Shown: piece after piece, positions 26,061 to 34,644 of the stretch
How positions within the stretch are numbered: the first letter of the stretch is position 1
How the letters are laid out: the number at the start of each line of letters is the position of its first letter
Assembly (NCBI RefSeq): GCF_001571085.1
Contig: NZ_BCTC01000024.1
Coordinates: 1 to 64,000, forward strand
DNA: 64,000 nucleotides
Origin: Azohydromonas lata NBRC 102462
Lineage (GTDB): Bacteria; Pseudomonadota; Gammaproteobacteria; Burkholderiales; Burkholderiaceae_C
Direction: 5' to 3'
Notes under the pieces: model-generated
The model's database searches: none
Told to the model about the DNA's origin: nothing
The model's input: only the letters and a program-made list of their open reading frames with translations
Made by a program: the position numbers and the translations under genes

Positions 26061-26219
26061 GTACAACGCAGGCTACAGGGATCGGCTCGCGTCAGGAGCG
26101 CGGTCTCACCACGCCGCTTGTGGCAGATGCAAACCGCGGCACGCTCCGCATGCTGGGACATGCGGCGTGGGCTGGCCGTTCGCCGGTCTGTGATCTTTTT
26201 GACGGCAGTACGATGACTG

Positions 26220-26231
26220 TTTTGTACAAAC
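26220..26231. promoter_or_regulatory. Operator-like palindrome TTTTGTACAAAC
   Basis: Ten of twelve bases match ATTTGTACAAAT, with the inner ten perfect. It lies 17 bp before the ClC ATG. TTGACG about 18-20 bp upstream could be the -35, placing the palindrome over the -10 or start point. Confidence 0.55.
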
Positions 26232-26247
26232 ATTGATAGGCCTTGCG

Positions 26248-27621
26248 ATGCACGAACGGTCCGAACCGCACCGGCCACCGCGCCAGCCCCGCATCGCCGC
26301 AGCGGTGCGGCAAGACTTGGCGAACTGGCGAGAGTGGCTGGCGCGCATTGCAGTGTTGGTGCATGCGGGCCTGGCGGGCGCGGCCGTCGTGGCCTTCACC
26401 TGGCTGACGGAACAGGCACTCAGAGGCTTTCACCTCGTGCAGGGTTCGGCCACATGGCTGCCGCTGCTGTGGACGCCAGCATGCTGTGGCGCCATGGCCT
26501 GGCTCACGCTGCGGCATTTCCCCAGCGCGGCGGGCTCCGGCATTCCACAGGTCATGGCCGCGCTGGACCCGGTGGTTGACGAGCCCGGGCGGCATTGGCT
26601 GGTGTCGCTGCGGCTGAGTCTGGCAAAGATGCTGTTGACTGCCGGCGGCCTGCTTGGCGGCCTGGCCATCGGACGGGAGGGGCCGTCGGTGCAGATTGCC
26701 GCCGGCGTGATGCACAACGCCCGGCGTTGGCTGCCCGCGGGCACGTCGGTGTCGAGCCACGCGCTGCTGATCGCCGGCGGCGCCGCGGGCATCGCCGCGG
26801 CCTTCAATGCGCCATTGGCGGGCGTGATGTTCGCCATCGAGGAGTTGCACCGCAAGATCGAGCACCGTAGCAGTGGCCTCATCATCTGCGCCATCGTGCT
26901 GGCCGGCGTCGTGGGCGTTTCGGCCTTCGGCAACGCCGCGTACTTCGGCGTGATTCGCGTGCCTGCGACGGCTGCGGGCTGGCTATGGTCGGGTGTTGCC
27001 GTGGTGTTGGTCAGTGCCCTGGCCGGTGGAGTCTTCGCACGGCTGCTGCACGCCTCGCTGACCGGCACGCAGGGCCGCATCGCGCCGTGGCGACGGCAGC
27101 ATCCGGTGGCCTTCGCCAGCGCATGCGGGCTGGCCATTGCCGCGCTGGGACTGGCCAGCGGCGGCACCAGCTGGGGTAGCGGCTACGAGTACACCCGGGG
27201 CCTGCTGGAGGGCTCAGGCGATGTCCCCGGCCTGTACGTGCTGTTCCGCTTCGTGGCGACGTGGCTGGCGGCCTGGTCCGGCGTGCCAGGGGGCATCTTT
27301 GCGCCGTCGCTGGCCATCGGTGCAGGCATCGGCCACGACATTGCGCTGCTCTGGGGACCGCAGACCAACGCGGCGCCACTGATCGCGTTGGGCATGACTG
27401 CGTTCCTGGCCGCGGTGACCCGGGCGCCACTGACGGCCTTCATCATCGTGATGGAGATGGTGGACGGCCACGCCATGGTGCTGAGCTTGATGGCGGCGGC
27501 GCTGGGTGCCAGCCTGGTGTCGCGCTGGATCGGCCATCCGCTGTACGAGCTGCTCTCGCTACCCTATATAGAGCGCGCCGGACGCTTGTCGCCCGCAGCG
27601 CCGCAGGCGCGGCCCGCCTGA
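26248..27621 (+). CDS. ClC-family chloride channel/transporter
   Basis: A 457-residue ClC protein. The family motifs are all present: GSGIPQVMAAL, GREGPSVQIAAG with the gating glutamate, and GVPGGIFAPSLAIGAGIG; helix R region LLSLPYIERAG follows. The serine and glutamate residues argue for ordinary chloride transport rather than the fluoride type. ClC exchangers support acid resistance in bacteria. The ATG at 26248 was used rather than an upstream TTG that would start inside the operator palindrome. No C-terminal CBS domain is present. Confidence 0.9.
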   Translation: MHERSEPHRPPRQPRIAAAVRQDLANWREWLARIAVLVHAGLAGAAVVAFTWLTEQALRGFHLVQGSATWLPLLWTPACCGAMAWLTLRHFPSAAGSGIPQVMAALDPVVDEPGRHWLVSLRLSLAKMLLTAGGLLGGLAIGREGPSVQIAAGVMHNARRWLPAGTSVSSHALLIAGGAAGIAAAFNAPLAGVMFAIEELHRKIEHRSSGLIICAIVLAGVVGVSAFGNAAYFGVIRVPATAAGWLWSGVAVVLVSALAGGVFARLLHASLTGTQGRIAPWRRQHPVAFASACGLAIAALGLASGGTSWGSGYEYTRGLLEGSGDVPGLYVLFRFVATWLAAWSGVPGGIFAPSLAIGAGIGHDIALLWGPQTNAAPLIALGMTAFLAAVTRAPLTAFIIVMEMVDGHAMVLSLMAAALGASLVSRWIGHPLYELLSLPYIERAGRLSPAAPQARPA

Positions 27622-27764
27622 CGTTGTCGGTACTGGAATCGCCTCCCGCAAGTCGTAGAGCTTCCGCACGCCGCAAGCCTGCAGCGCGGGCCAAGGTTCG
27701 CCGAACCGTTTCAGGGTGTGTCATTTGCTGCCACCGGGGCTTGCGCGTTGCCAGCATCACAGCC

Positions 27765-28565
27765 ATGGACAAGGATCAGGAAGAGGCCGACAAGGTCGAG
27801 GAGCAGACCACACCGCGCACCCCGGTGATCTACGAAACCGTGCGCCGCCTGGGTGAACAGGAGATGGCGCGGCCGGCCGTGTCCTTGTGGTGGTCAGGGG
27901 TGGCGGCGGGCTTGTCGATGAGCTTTTCGTTGCTGGCGCAGGCGGTGCTGCGCCACCACCTGCCCGCAGCGCCGTGGCGCGAGTTGGTCGTCGCGCTGGG
28001 CTACCCCGTGGGCTTTCTGATGGTGGTGATGTCACGCCAGCAGCTCTTCACCGAAACCACCATCACCGTGCTGCTGCCGCTGCTCCAGCAGCCCGACCGT
28101 CGCAAGCTGGCCAGCGCGCTGCGCATCTGGAGCATCGTGCTGGTGGCCAACCTGGTCGGCACGCTGCTGGCGGCGCTGTTTTTCGCGTTCACGCCGGCGG
28201 TCGATGACGCGCTGCGCCAAGCCATGCTGGAGACCAGCCGCCATGCCATGCGGCATGATGCCCTGGCCGCGGGCGTACAGGGCATCACGGCGGGCTACCT
28301 GATGGCGGCGATGGTGTGGCTGATTCCGGCGGCCGGGGTGGCACAATTTCATGTCGTCACGCTGATGACTTACCTGATCGGCGTTGGCGGCTTCGCCCAC
28401 ATCATCGCCGGCAGTACCGAAGCGTTCCTGCTGCTGGTCACGGGCGAGTTTGGCGCGCTGGACATGCTTGTGCGCTTCACGCTACCCGTGCTGCTGGGAA
28501 ACGTGATCGGTGGCACCGCGCTGTTTGCCCTGATCTCGCACGCCCAGGTGATGAAGGAAGTCTGA
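27765..28565 (+). CDS. Formate/nitrite transporter family protein (YfdC-like)
   Basis: A 266-residue FNT-family pentameric channel protein with six helices and a charged N-terminus (MDKDQEEADKVEEQTT). Characteristic pieces are ALGYPVGFLMVVMSRQQLFT, FTETTITVLLPLL and FAHIIAGSTEAFLLLVTGEF. It is nearer to the YfdC subgroup than to FocA/NirC; its anion is unknown. It lies after the ClC gene on the same strand (gap 143 bp), and the NhaP-type antiporter gene follows, so three ion transporters are in a row. Confidence 0.85.
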   Translation: MDKDQEEADKVEEQTTPRTPVIYETVRRLGEQEMARPAVSLWWSGVAAGLSMSFSLLAQAVLRHHLPAAPWRELVVALGYPVGFLMVVMSRQQLFTETTITVLLPLLQQPDRRKLASALRIWSIVLVANLVGTLLAALFFAFTPAVDDALRQAMLETSRHAMRHDALAAGVQGITAGYLMAAMVWLIPAAGVAQFHVVTLMTYLIGVGGFAHIIAGSTEAFLLLVTGEFGALDMLVRFTLPVLLGNVIGGTALFALISHAQVMKEV

Positions 28566-28658
28566 AGCCGTTCCGGGCACGGCTCCTGCCTTCCGCCCCC
28601 TACCGTCAACCCGTCGCTGCGAGTTGCCACGCGCGCTCGCATCGCATCCGTGCACCCC

Positions 28659-29987
28659 ATGCTCGACATCGCCGCTATCTGCCTCGTCGTCACGGCACTG
28701 CTGGCCTACCTGAACCAGCGCTTTGTCGGCCTGCCCACCACCATTGGCGTCATGGCCGCCGCGCTGCTGCTGTCTGTGGCTCTGATAGGGGTGGACCTGC
28801 TGGGCTGGCTGCCCGGCCTGCGCGACTTCGAGGCTTCCCTGATGGCCTCCATCGACTTCTCGGACGTGCTGCTGCAGGGGATGCTGTCGCTGCTGCTGTT
28901 CGCCGGCGCGCTGCACATCGACCTCAGCGAGCTGCGCCGCTATCGCTGGCAGATCACGGCGCTGGCGGTGGGTGGCACGCTGCTGTCCACGCTGGTGGTG
29001 GGCATCGCGCTGTGGGCAGTACTGCCGCTGGTGGATTGGGAGCTGCCGCTGCTGACCTGCCTGCTATTCGGCGCGCTTATCTCGCCCACCGACCCGATTG
29101 CGGTACTGGGCATCCTCAAGTCCGCCGGAGCGCCACGCGACGTGGAGCTGGTTATCGCGGGAGAGTCGCTGTTCAACGACGGCGTGGGCGTGGTGATTTT
29201 CGCGCTGCTGTTGGGCATTGCCGCCAGCGGCAGCGTACCGACCGCGGGCGAGGCCGCCGTGCTGCTGCTGCACGAGGCCGGAGGGGGCCTGGCCTTGGGC
29301 TTGGCGCTGGGCTGGGCCACCTTCGTGCTGCTGCGCAGCATCGACCACTACCAGGTGGAGGTGCTGCTGACGCTGGCCATGGTGGCCGGCGGCTCCTCGC
29401 TGGCGGCGCACCTGCACGTGTCGGCACCGCTGGCGATGGTGGCGGCCGGCCTGGTAGTGGGCAACCACGGCCGGGCGCTTGGCATGTCGGACAACACCAG
29501 GCACCACGTCGACCTGTTTTGGGAGCTGATCGACGAGATCCTCAACGCCGTGCTGTTTGTGCTGATCGGGATGGAGGTGATCCTCATCTCCTTCGGCCCG
29601 GACAGCGCGGGCGCCGTGGCCGTGGCCATCGCCGTCACGCTGCTGGCACGCGGCATCACGGTGGGCCTGCCGGTGGCGCTGGCACCGCGCTGGTTCAAGC
29701 TGCCCGGCGGTTCGGCCTGGGTGCTGACCTGGGGTGGCCTGCGCGGCGGCATCTCGGTGGCGCTGGCGCTGTCAGTGCCCGAGAGTGCGGGGCGGGAGCT
29801 GCTGGTGCCTCTGACCTACGCGGTGGTGGTTTTCTCCGTGCTGGTGCAGGGCCTGTCCATCCGCAAGGTGGTCAAGGCTTCCGTGTGCCAGTCCGCCCTT
29901 GAACCTGCTGGCGAGCGCGCCAGCCCAAACGATCCGGGCCTGCCAGCGGCCGCTGGTCAGCCGAGCAGTCATCGTTCCGGCAGCTGA
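28659..29987 (+). CDS. CPA1-type Na+(K+)/H+ antiporter (NhaP-like)
   Basis: A 442-residue antiporter with about twelve helices. CPA1 signatures: GALISPTDPIAVLGILKSAG, VIAGESLFNDGVGVVIFAL with the ND pair, and TWGGLRGGISVALALSVPES. It exchanges cytosolic cations for protons at the inner membrane. A short polar tail follows the last helix, without a TrkA-C domain. The start may be ATG 28659 or GTG 28650; neither has a strong ribosome site. This is the last gene before the plasmid-backbone part. Confidence 0.88.
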   Translation: MLDIAAICLVVTALLAYLNQRFVGLPTTIGVMAAALLLSVALIGVDLLGWLPGLRDFEASLMASIDFSDVLLQGMLSLLLFAGALHIDLSELRRYRWQITALAVGGTLLSTLVVGIALWAVLPLVDWELPLLTCLLFGALISPTDPIAVLGILKSAGAPRDVELVIAGESLFNDGVGVVIFALLLGIAASGSVPTAGEAAVLLLHEAGGGLALGLALGWATFVLLRSIDHYQVEVLLTLAMVAGGSSLAAHLHVSAPLAMVAAGLVVGNHGRALGMSDNTRHHVDLFWELIDEILNAVLFVLIGMEVILISFGPDSAGAVAVAIAVTLLARGITVGLPVALAPRWFKLPGGSAWVLTWGGLRGGISVALALSVPESAGRELLVPLTYAVVVFSVLVQGLSIRKVVKASVCQSALEPAGERASPNDPGLPAAAGQPSSHRSGS

Positions 29988-30492
29988 TGCGGGCCCCAGC
30001 TCACTACGCAAGTTGAGCACCCTGTGATTGTTGAAAACGCTGCTGCCCGCCGTGATTGCACAGCGCCCGGCCGCAGCCCAACAGAGTCATGGGATCCCCG
30101 CCGATTGCCGCACCCTGGCGCCAGCAGGAACGGCTGCAGGCATCACGCCCCACTTGCCCCATAGCCGCGTACTTGGTGCAGGCGGTGGCGGGCCATGGCT
30201 TCATGGCGCAAACAGCACAGAAGCTGGTTTGGAGCGCTTTTTAACCCAGATAATTGCCCATAATCTCTCGTAGCTGAAACCGTCAGCAAGTGAGCTGTTC
30301 AGCACTGGGCAGCTGGCAAACTGGTGCGCGACAAGTACTTGCCGCGATCCCGTGCCGTTATGTGGTGGCAGCCAGCAAAGTCCTGTCGATTGCGCAGGGA
30401 CGCCCGTGATGGCAGCGCTCGAGCAGATCCAGTTGCTGCCGATGCGGCAGCAGCACGTGTCACCCTCTTTTGCCAATCCGAAAGCGCTTCAT
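29988..30492. other. Gene-free boundary stretch
   Basis: About 500 bp without a convincing gene on either strand. GC is slightly lower than on either side, and the sequence character changes from cargo-type to plasmid-backbone genes across it. Short frames exist but none looks like a protein. It may be a recombination scar; no inverted repeats of a known element were recognised. Confidence 0.4.
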
Positions 30493-31197
30493 TCAGACTT
30501 TGCCCGGCACGATGCTCACGCCGATCCGCTCAGCCAGATTAAGGACCTCGCTGTAGGCGTCAGCGTCTTGCAGCAGGCTGCGTGAATCGCCTCGTTGCTG
30601 AAGTGCACCCGCGGGAACGCGGTCACCGAAAAAGACGAACGCGCGTGCCGAGTCATCCTGCCTGGAGACCCATGACAGCCCCTGCACCTCAAGGCACTGG
30701 CGATGCACCGCTTCAGCCCACTTTCGCGTGGCTGGGTACTGATCCTTTTCGGTATCGATCAGTTGCTTGCGAGAGATGCCCAGCTTGCGCAGCGCCAAGC
30801 TGCGCAGGTCGGCAAGCTTGAGCTCCTGCGTGACCTCGACGGTCGAATGCTGCTGATCAGCGAGCTTGCCCTTGTCGAAGCTCTTGAATCCCGGCACATG
30901 CGGCACGTCATGGAACACCGTTTCCATCAGCGCGCAGGGCATGGTGGTGCCGGCATACAGGGTGGGAATGGGCTGGCCCTGCTCGTTGCGGATCGGGCTG
31001 AAGCGTGCATTGCCGTGGACGCCGGGATTGAACTGGTCGGCTCCGTACTTCTCCAAGTGGACGCGATGCAGCACGTCACCCGCGCTCAGGCGGGTCAGGG
31101 TGACATGGAGAGGGTCCGGCGGCGCCGGCGTGGCGGACGAGGACGGCTCATCCGGCGACGCTGCCCCGCCCGCGGGCCTGGCCGCGCGCTTAGCCAT
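30493..31197 (-). CDS. RES-domain NAD+-targeting toxin
   Basis: A 234-residue RES protein. After a Pro/Ser-rich N-terminus come HRVHLEKYGADQFNPG, ARFSPI, and PTLYAGTTMPCALMETVFHD, containing the conserved Arg, Glu and Ser that name the RES family, and later VSRQDDSARAFVFFGDRV. Known members (for example ParT/MbcT) degrade or modify NAD+ and arrest growth. It starts within the end of the upstream antitoxin gene, an 8-bp overlap. The gene order antitoxin-toxin is the usual one. The extra N-terminal 40 residues are likely disordered. Confidence 0.8.
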   Translation of the reverse strand: MAKRAARPAGGAASPDEPSSSATPAPPDPLHVTLTRLSAGDVLHRVHLEKYGADQFNPGVHGNARFSPIRNEQGQPIPTLYAGTTMPCALMETVFHDVPHVPGFKSFDKGKLADQQHSTVEVTQELKLADLRSLALRKLGISRKQLIDTEKDQYPATRKWAEAVHRQCLEVQGLSWVSRQDDSARAFVFFGDRVPAGALQQRGDSRSLLQDADAYSEVLNLAERIGVSIVPGKV

Positions 31198-31864
31198 GTG
31201 CGATTTCCTGGACCTCGTCACGGGCTGCGTCGATCACCCTGTGCGGCTGGGTGCCCAGCAGGTCCTGCGGCCGCTTGCCGCCCAGGAAGCCGTTGTGTGA
31301 CCGGAACCAGTAGGCCATGCCCCAGCCATCCTTGTGGCCGGCGAAGATTTCGATGACCTGGGCCAGCGCCTTGAGCGGGCGAAAGCCGGCATCGCGATCC
31401 AGCCCATAGCCGGGGTAGTAGTCGACGCCGTTGTGATGGATGGCGAAGATCAGGCCTTGCCTCTTCCACTTGTTGGGCTGGGCGCTGGGGTTGCGCGTGC
31501 TCAGTCCGGCCAACTGGGCGACGTCGGCCGCGCTGAGCCAGTCTCCGCTCTCCAGTACGGCCTTGCGCGCCTGCACCAGCATGGCCGCCTCCTTGAGCAG
31601 GCGTGGCGAAGGTGGCGTGCGCGGCACCAACGCCTGGGCCAACCGCTCCATCGACTCCGGTCCATGACGTTCGAGCAGCACCTCGAACATGGAGGACGCG
31701 ACATTGGAGACGTTCTCCGCCAGGGCCTCAAAGTCGGTCGGTCGGATATGGTCAAAGGCGACCACCAGCACACGATCCGCGTGGGACTTCCCAAGCCGGG
31801 CCAGGACCTCCTCCGGTGTCCCGGTCAGGGTAGAGATCCCCGGATGCTCTTGAACAGCGTTCAT
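31190..31864 (-). CDS. Xre/MbcA/ParS-like antitoxin (DUF2384-type C-terminus)
   Basis: A 224-residue partner of the RES toxin. A central helix-turn-helix-like segment reads SAADVAQLAGLSTRNPSAQP and the C-terminus (HNGFLGGKRPQDLLGTQPHR, then VIDAARDEVQEI) matches the toxin-binding domain of MbcA/ParS antitoxins, with the conserved GG-x-P-x-DLL. The N-terminal about 90 residues are longer than usual. GGAGAG lies before the ATG at 31864. The protein would neutralise the toxin and repress their joint promoter. A frame extension to 32005 is not supported. Confidence 0.75.
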   Translation of the reverse strand: MNAVQEHPGISTLTGTPEEVLARLGKSHADRVLVVAFDHIRPTDFEALAENVSNVASSMFEVLLERHGPESMERLAQALVPRTPPSPRLLKEAAMLVQARKAVLESGDWLSAADVAQLAGLSTRNPSAQPNKWKRQGLIFAIHHNGVDYYPGYGLDRDAGFRPLKALAQVIEIFAGHKDGWGMAYWFRSHNGFLGGKRPQDLLGTQPHRVIDAARDEVQEIAHG

Positions 31865-32401
31865 GGATGCTCTCCACGGATTATGAAGGTTACTGCACGA
31901 TAGCATATCTGCCATAACCTCCAGACGCCGACAGCGTCCTGTGCGCCGACGGGCACGGCGATGCCCTTCTCTTCGCGGGCCAACTTGGAAAACAGGTCTC
32001 GGCACACGCGTTGTCCCTCCATCGCCTCCAAGTCGCTGCCTGAACGAAGTGGCTTACTGCGCCGTCTGTTGCGCGCGGAGCTTTTCTTTGGCTATGAGGC
32101 TCGCCATGCCCTGCATGTCGATGCTGAACCAGGGCTGGACCACCTTGCGCAATGGCTCGACGCTCAAGACGAGGACTCGGCCCACTCCTGCAATGTCACG
32201 CCGTCTGGTGCAAGCATCAGGGCATCGGCGCTGCCAAGCCGGCGGCCGCTGTCTCGATGAGCTTGCCGCTGCTTGGGAGGCTCGTGCGAGAAATCGTCTC
32301 CATCGAAGTGACGCACCATCTATATATCGAGTGTGTTGCAGTGTGCCGCAAGGTCGGCTACAGTGCATCAACGCATCAAGGATATATTCAACGCGTCAGG
32401 C
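31865..32401. other. Divergent intergenic region with promoter and possible gene remnant
   Basis: A 537-bp gap between the toxin-antitoxin operon and the gene at 32402. For the plus strand a promoter fits: TTGCAG (32336-32341), 17-bp spacer, TACAGT (32359-32364). On the minus strand near 32054-32190 a short stretch, RKVVQPWFSIDMQGMASLIA, reads like the end of a protein but has no credible start; it may be a remnant. Confidence 0.4.
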
Positions 32402-33493
32402 ATGAACCATACTACAGGCACTCCTTACAGCCTGCCGGCTCCGGTCAGCAAGGAAGAGCTTCTGAACGCCATCCCTGAGCTGTACCTGCTCCAGTTTCGG
32501 GAACTCGCCTCCTTCGTCCCGGTGGCTGCCATCAGGGCATTGCTTCCGGAAAACCCGTGCAGGAACGACAGTGATTTCCTGACCCAAGAGTTTTCGGCAT
32601 CTGATCTGGGGCTGACGCCCAGCGCCATTGAAGCCACTCCGCTGATCGACACGTTGTCACGGCTGTACGACTTCGCGTACCACGGCGTGCGCTACGAAGG
32701 CGCAGAGCCGATGGGGCCTGACAGCGATTACACGTGGGCGGCTGCCGTTGTCCTCGACATGAAGACTTCCTATGTGGCGGCCATGTACCGGGATTCCGGC
32801 GCCAAGGACGCCCAGCAGATCGCGGCGCTGTGCGCACAGGTGGCCGAGACCGCCAACGCGCGCGTAGTGCTCGAGGGCGGCGAAGGCTTCCTGAGCCTGG
32901 GTAGCTCCACGGCCGAGGATGGCTGGTATACCGGCCAAGCGCTGACGATCCGCCAGATGGCACTGCTGGCCGGCATGGAGGAGAGCAGCATCCGCACCGC
33001 TGCAAACCCAAGGAAGCCCAACGCGCTCAAGACGCACCGTGACGAGAACGGGTCCACGCGCATCGCGGCGGACGTAGCCAAGGCCTGGCTGATCGCCAAG
33101 GGCCGCTACGTCGAGCCGGTCGTGAAGTTCGTCAAGGAGACGCCCGTCGATCTGGTCAAAATGACCTTTTCGTCAACGTTCGACATCCACCAGGCGGTCT
33201 GTCAGAGCGCCCGTTATGCCTGGAGCACTGCGGCAGATGACGCACAGCGCGAGGCATTGGCCGCGCGGCTGAGGAAGTTCGGCGTGACCTACACCGAAGG
33301 CGGCTTCTGGGGAGTCGGTCTCCAAAGCGAAGATCTTGCCGATGCGGCCCGGATGCGGGATCTCGCTGAGGCTCTTGGCCTCTCGCCTGATCTGTTCGTC
33401 ATGCGCGTCCGTCAAGGCTTGGCCACACAGGCCTTGAAGTCGATCAACAAGGAGATCGAAGCCAGTCTGGCTTCTCCATCCCACCTGGCCTGA
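32402..33493 (+). CDS. Protein of unknown function with helix-turn-helix-like middle
   Basis: A 363-residue soluble protein that I do not recognise. The middle (TIRQMALLAGMEESSIRTAA, then NPRKPNALKTHRDENGSTRI and AADVAKAWLIAKGRYVEP) looks like a MerR/excisionase-type helix-turn-helix followed by a wing, so DNA binding is plausible. The N-terminal 150 residues are mixed helix and strand with a conserved-looking DYTWAAAVVLDMKTSYVAAM. The C-terminal part is helical. The ATG at 32402 lies 38 bp downstream of the TTGCAG/TACAGT promoter. No family name is offered. Confidence 0.7.
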   Translation: MNHTTGTPYSLPAPVSKEELLNAIPELYLLQFRELASFVPVAAIRALLPENPCRNDSDFLTQEFSASDLGLTPSAIEATPLIDTLSRLYDFAYHGVRYEGAEPMGPDSDYTWAAAVVLDMKTSYVAAMYRDSGAKDAQQIAALCAQVAETANARVVLEGGEGFLSLGSSTAEDGWYTGQALTIRQMALLAGMEESSIRTAANPRKPNALKTHRDENGSTRIAADVAKAWLIAKGRYVEPVVKFVKETPVDLVKMTFSSTFDIHQAVCQSARYAWSTAADDAQREALAARLRKFGVTYTEGGFWGVGLQSEDLADAARMRDLAEALGLSPDLFVMRVRQGLATQALKSINKEIEASLASPSHLA

Positions 33494-33595
33494 TCACTGG
33501 CGACCTGGCTGGTCGCCGCACCGTTACCCCCCAGCGACAGCCCTGGATGGCCAAGGGTCACGCCGCTGCATTGCCGAAAGACCAAGGAGGCTCGC

Positions 33596-33871
33596 ATGCA
33601 CAGTTCCCGCCACGCCCGCGCCCGTTGCCAGCAACGCGGCATCCCGCCGCTCGTCGTCGATCTGCTGCTGGAGTTCGGCTCCCGCGAGCGAGCTGGCGCA
33701 GGGGTGTCCAAGGTGTTCCTCGACAAGGGGGCGCGGCGCCGCGTGAAGGCCTATGCCGGCACGCTGGCCGGCGTGCTCGAACAGCATCTGGACGTCTACC
33801 TGGTGGTCAACGATGCCGACGACGTTCTGATCACGGCCGCCCATCGGCTTGAGCGCATCCGTCGGCACTGA
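33596..33871 (+). CDS. Small basic protein, possible toxin of a two-gene module
   Basis: A 91-residue protein rich in arginine: HARARCQQRGIPPLVVDLLL, then GVSKVFLDKGARRRVKAYAG and a final VVNDADDVLITAAHRLERIR. The layout resembles DUF4258-like folds, some of which are ribonuclease-type toxins, but the likeness is loose. CAAGGAGG stands before the ATG, a strong ribosome site. A helix-turn-helix gene begins 29 bp after the stop in the same direction, the usual form of a toxin-antitoxin operon with the toxin first (HigBA order). Confidence 0.6.
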   Translation: MHSSRHARARCQQRGIPPLVVDLLLEFGSRERAGAGVSKVFLDKGARRRVKAYAGTLAGVLEQHLDVYLVVNDADDVLITAAHRLERIRRH

Positions 33872-33900
33872 CCAACGCACCCAGGAAGAACAAATTCACC

Positions 33901-34548
33901 ATGACCCACGCCATCACCGTCGCCGAATTCATTACCCACCACGTCGAGGCGTCTCCCAAGACTCAGAAGCGAATCGCTGAGGCAGCTGGTTTTCCGCGCT
34001 CCAATGTCCTCTCGATGATCAAGACCGGCGAAACAAAGATGCCGCTTGCACGCGTGCCCGCGCTTGCTGCCGCCTTGGGCGTCGATGAATTGGAGTTCCT
34101 GTCGCTGTGCTTGAAAGAGTACGAGCCAGACGTCTGGTCGGTGATCAAGCGCCATCTCAAGACGCCTCATGCCGAGCCTGCTGAAATGCCGGCTCGGACT
34201 GTCCACGCGTTTGGACCAGGAAACGATGCTCCGAGCCCGCACCCCGGCACCAAGCTGTCTCGCGCCTTGTCCTTCGTCCTGCGCTCAGGCATCGAGGTGT
34301 TTCCCTGCATGATGCAGAACTCCACGACCGGCAAGTTAGCGTTTCGCGTCTCGCCGGGCGGCAAGGGAGGCAAGGGAGGCAAGGGAGGCAAGACGCTCGC
34401 AGCAAGCCAAGAGGTCAGCGAATCCGAGATGCTGGAAAAAGTGCTGGAGCACGGTTGGGCGGTTCGCTGCAAACCGCTTGGTCCCGGCGCCCCATGCAGT
34501 CTGTACAAGGTTGGCCAACGCGCCGTAGTAGAAGTCCGGCGCAGGTGA
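33901..34548 (+). CDS. Helix-turn-helix protein with Gly-Lys repeat
   Basis: A 215-residue protein whose first 70 residues form a Cro/C1-like helix-turn-helix: QKRIAEAAGFPRSNVLSMIK then ARVPALAAALGVDELEFLSL. The rest is unrelated to known antitoxins and includes a GGKGGKGGKGGK run encoded by 9-bp direct repeats at 34360-34392, then a helix and a compact end (WAVRCKPLGPGAPCSLYKVG). It may repress its own operon with the small basic protein upstream. The repeat may vary between strains by slippage. Confidence 0.65.
   Translation: MTHAITVAEFITHHVEASPKTQKRIAEAAGFPRSNVLSMIKTGETKMPLARVPALAAALGVDELEFLSLCLKEYEPDVWSVIKRHLKTPHAEPAEMPARTVHAFGPGNDAPSPHPGTKLSRALSFVLRSGIEVFPCMMQNSTTGKLAFRVSPGGKGGKGGKGGKTLAASQEVSESEMLEKVLEHGWAVRCKPLGPGAPCSLYKVGQRAVVEVRRR
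34360..34392 (+). repeat. GGCAAGGGA 9-bp direct repeats
   Basis: Three and two-thirds perfect units of GGCAAGGGA inside the HTH gene, coding for Gly-Lys-Gly units. In-frame unit gain or loss would change the basic linker length without breaking the protein. Confidence 0.8.
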
Positions 34549-34644
34549 GGCGTCTGCGTTCGACGTTGGAGCAGACCCACGCAGACGCCGCCGTTGTGTC
34601 GACGGCATATTCAATAGGGCCAGAGACCGGGGCTGGCTACAACA

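Noticed and set aside
26233-26247. TTG start for the ClC gene
   Set aside because: It would begin two bases after the operator-like palindrome and adds only five residues; ATG 26248 is more credible.
26248-27621. Fluoride-type ClC exporter
   Set aside because: The motifs GSGIP and GREGP are those of ordinary chloride ClC proteins; no fluoride riboswitch-like sequence was recognised upstream.
29988-30492. tRNA or integrase attachment site at the cargo/backbone boundary
   Set aside because: No tRNA T-loop (GGTTCGAATCC-like) and no integrase gene is seen nearby; no repeated att sequence was found by eye.
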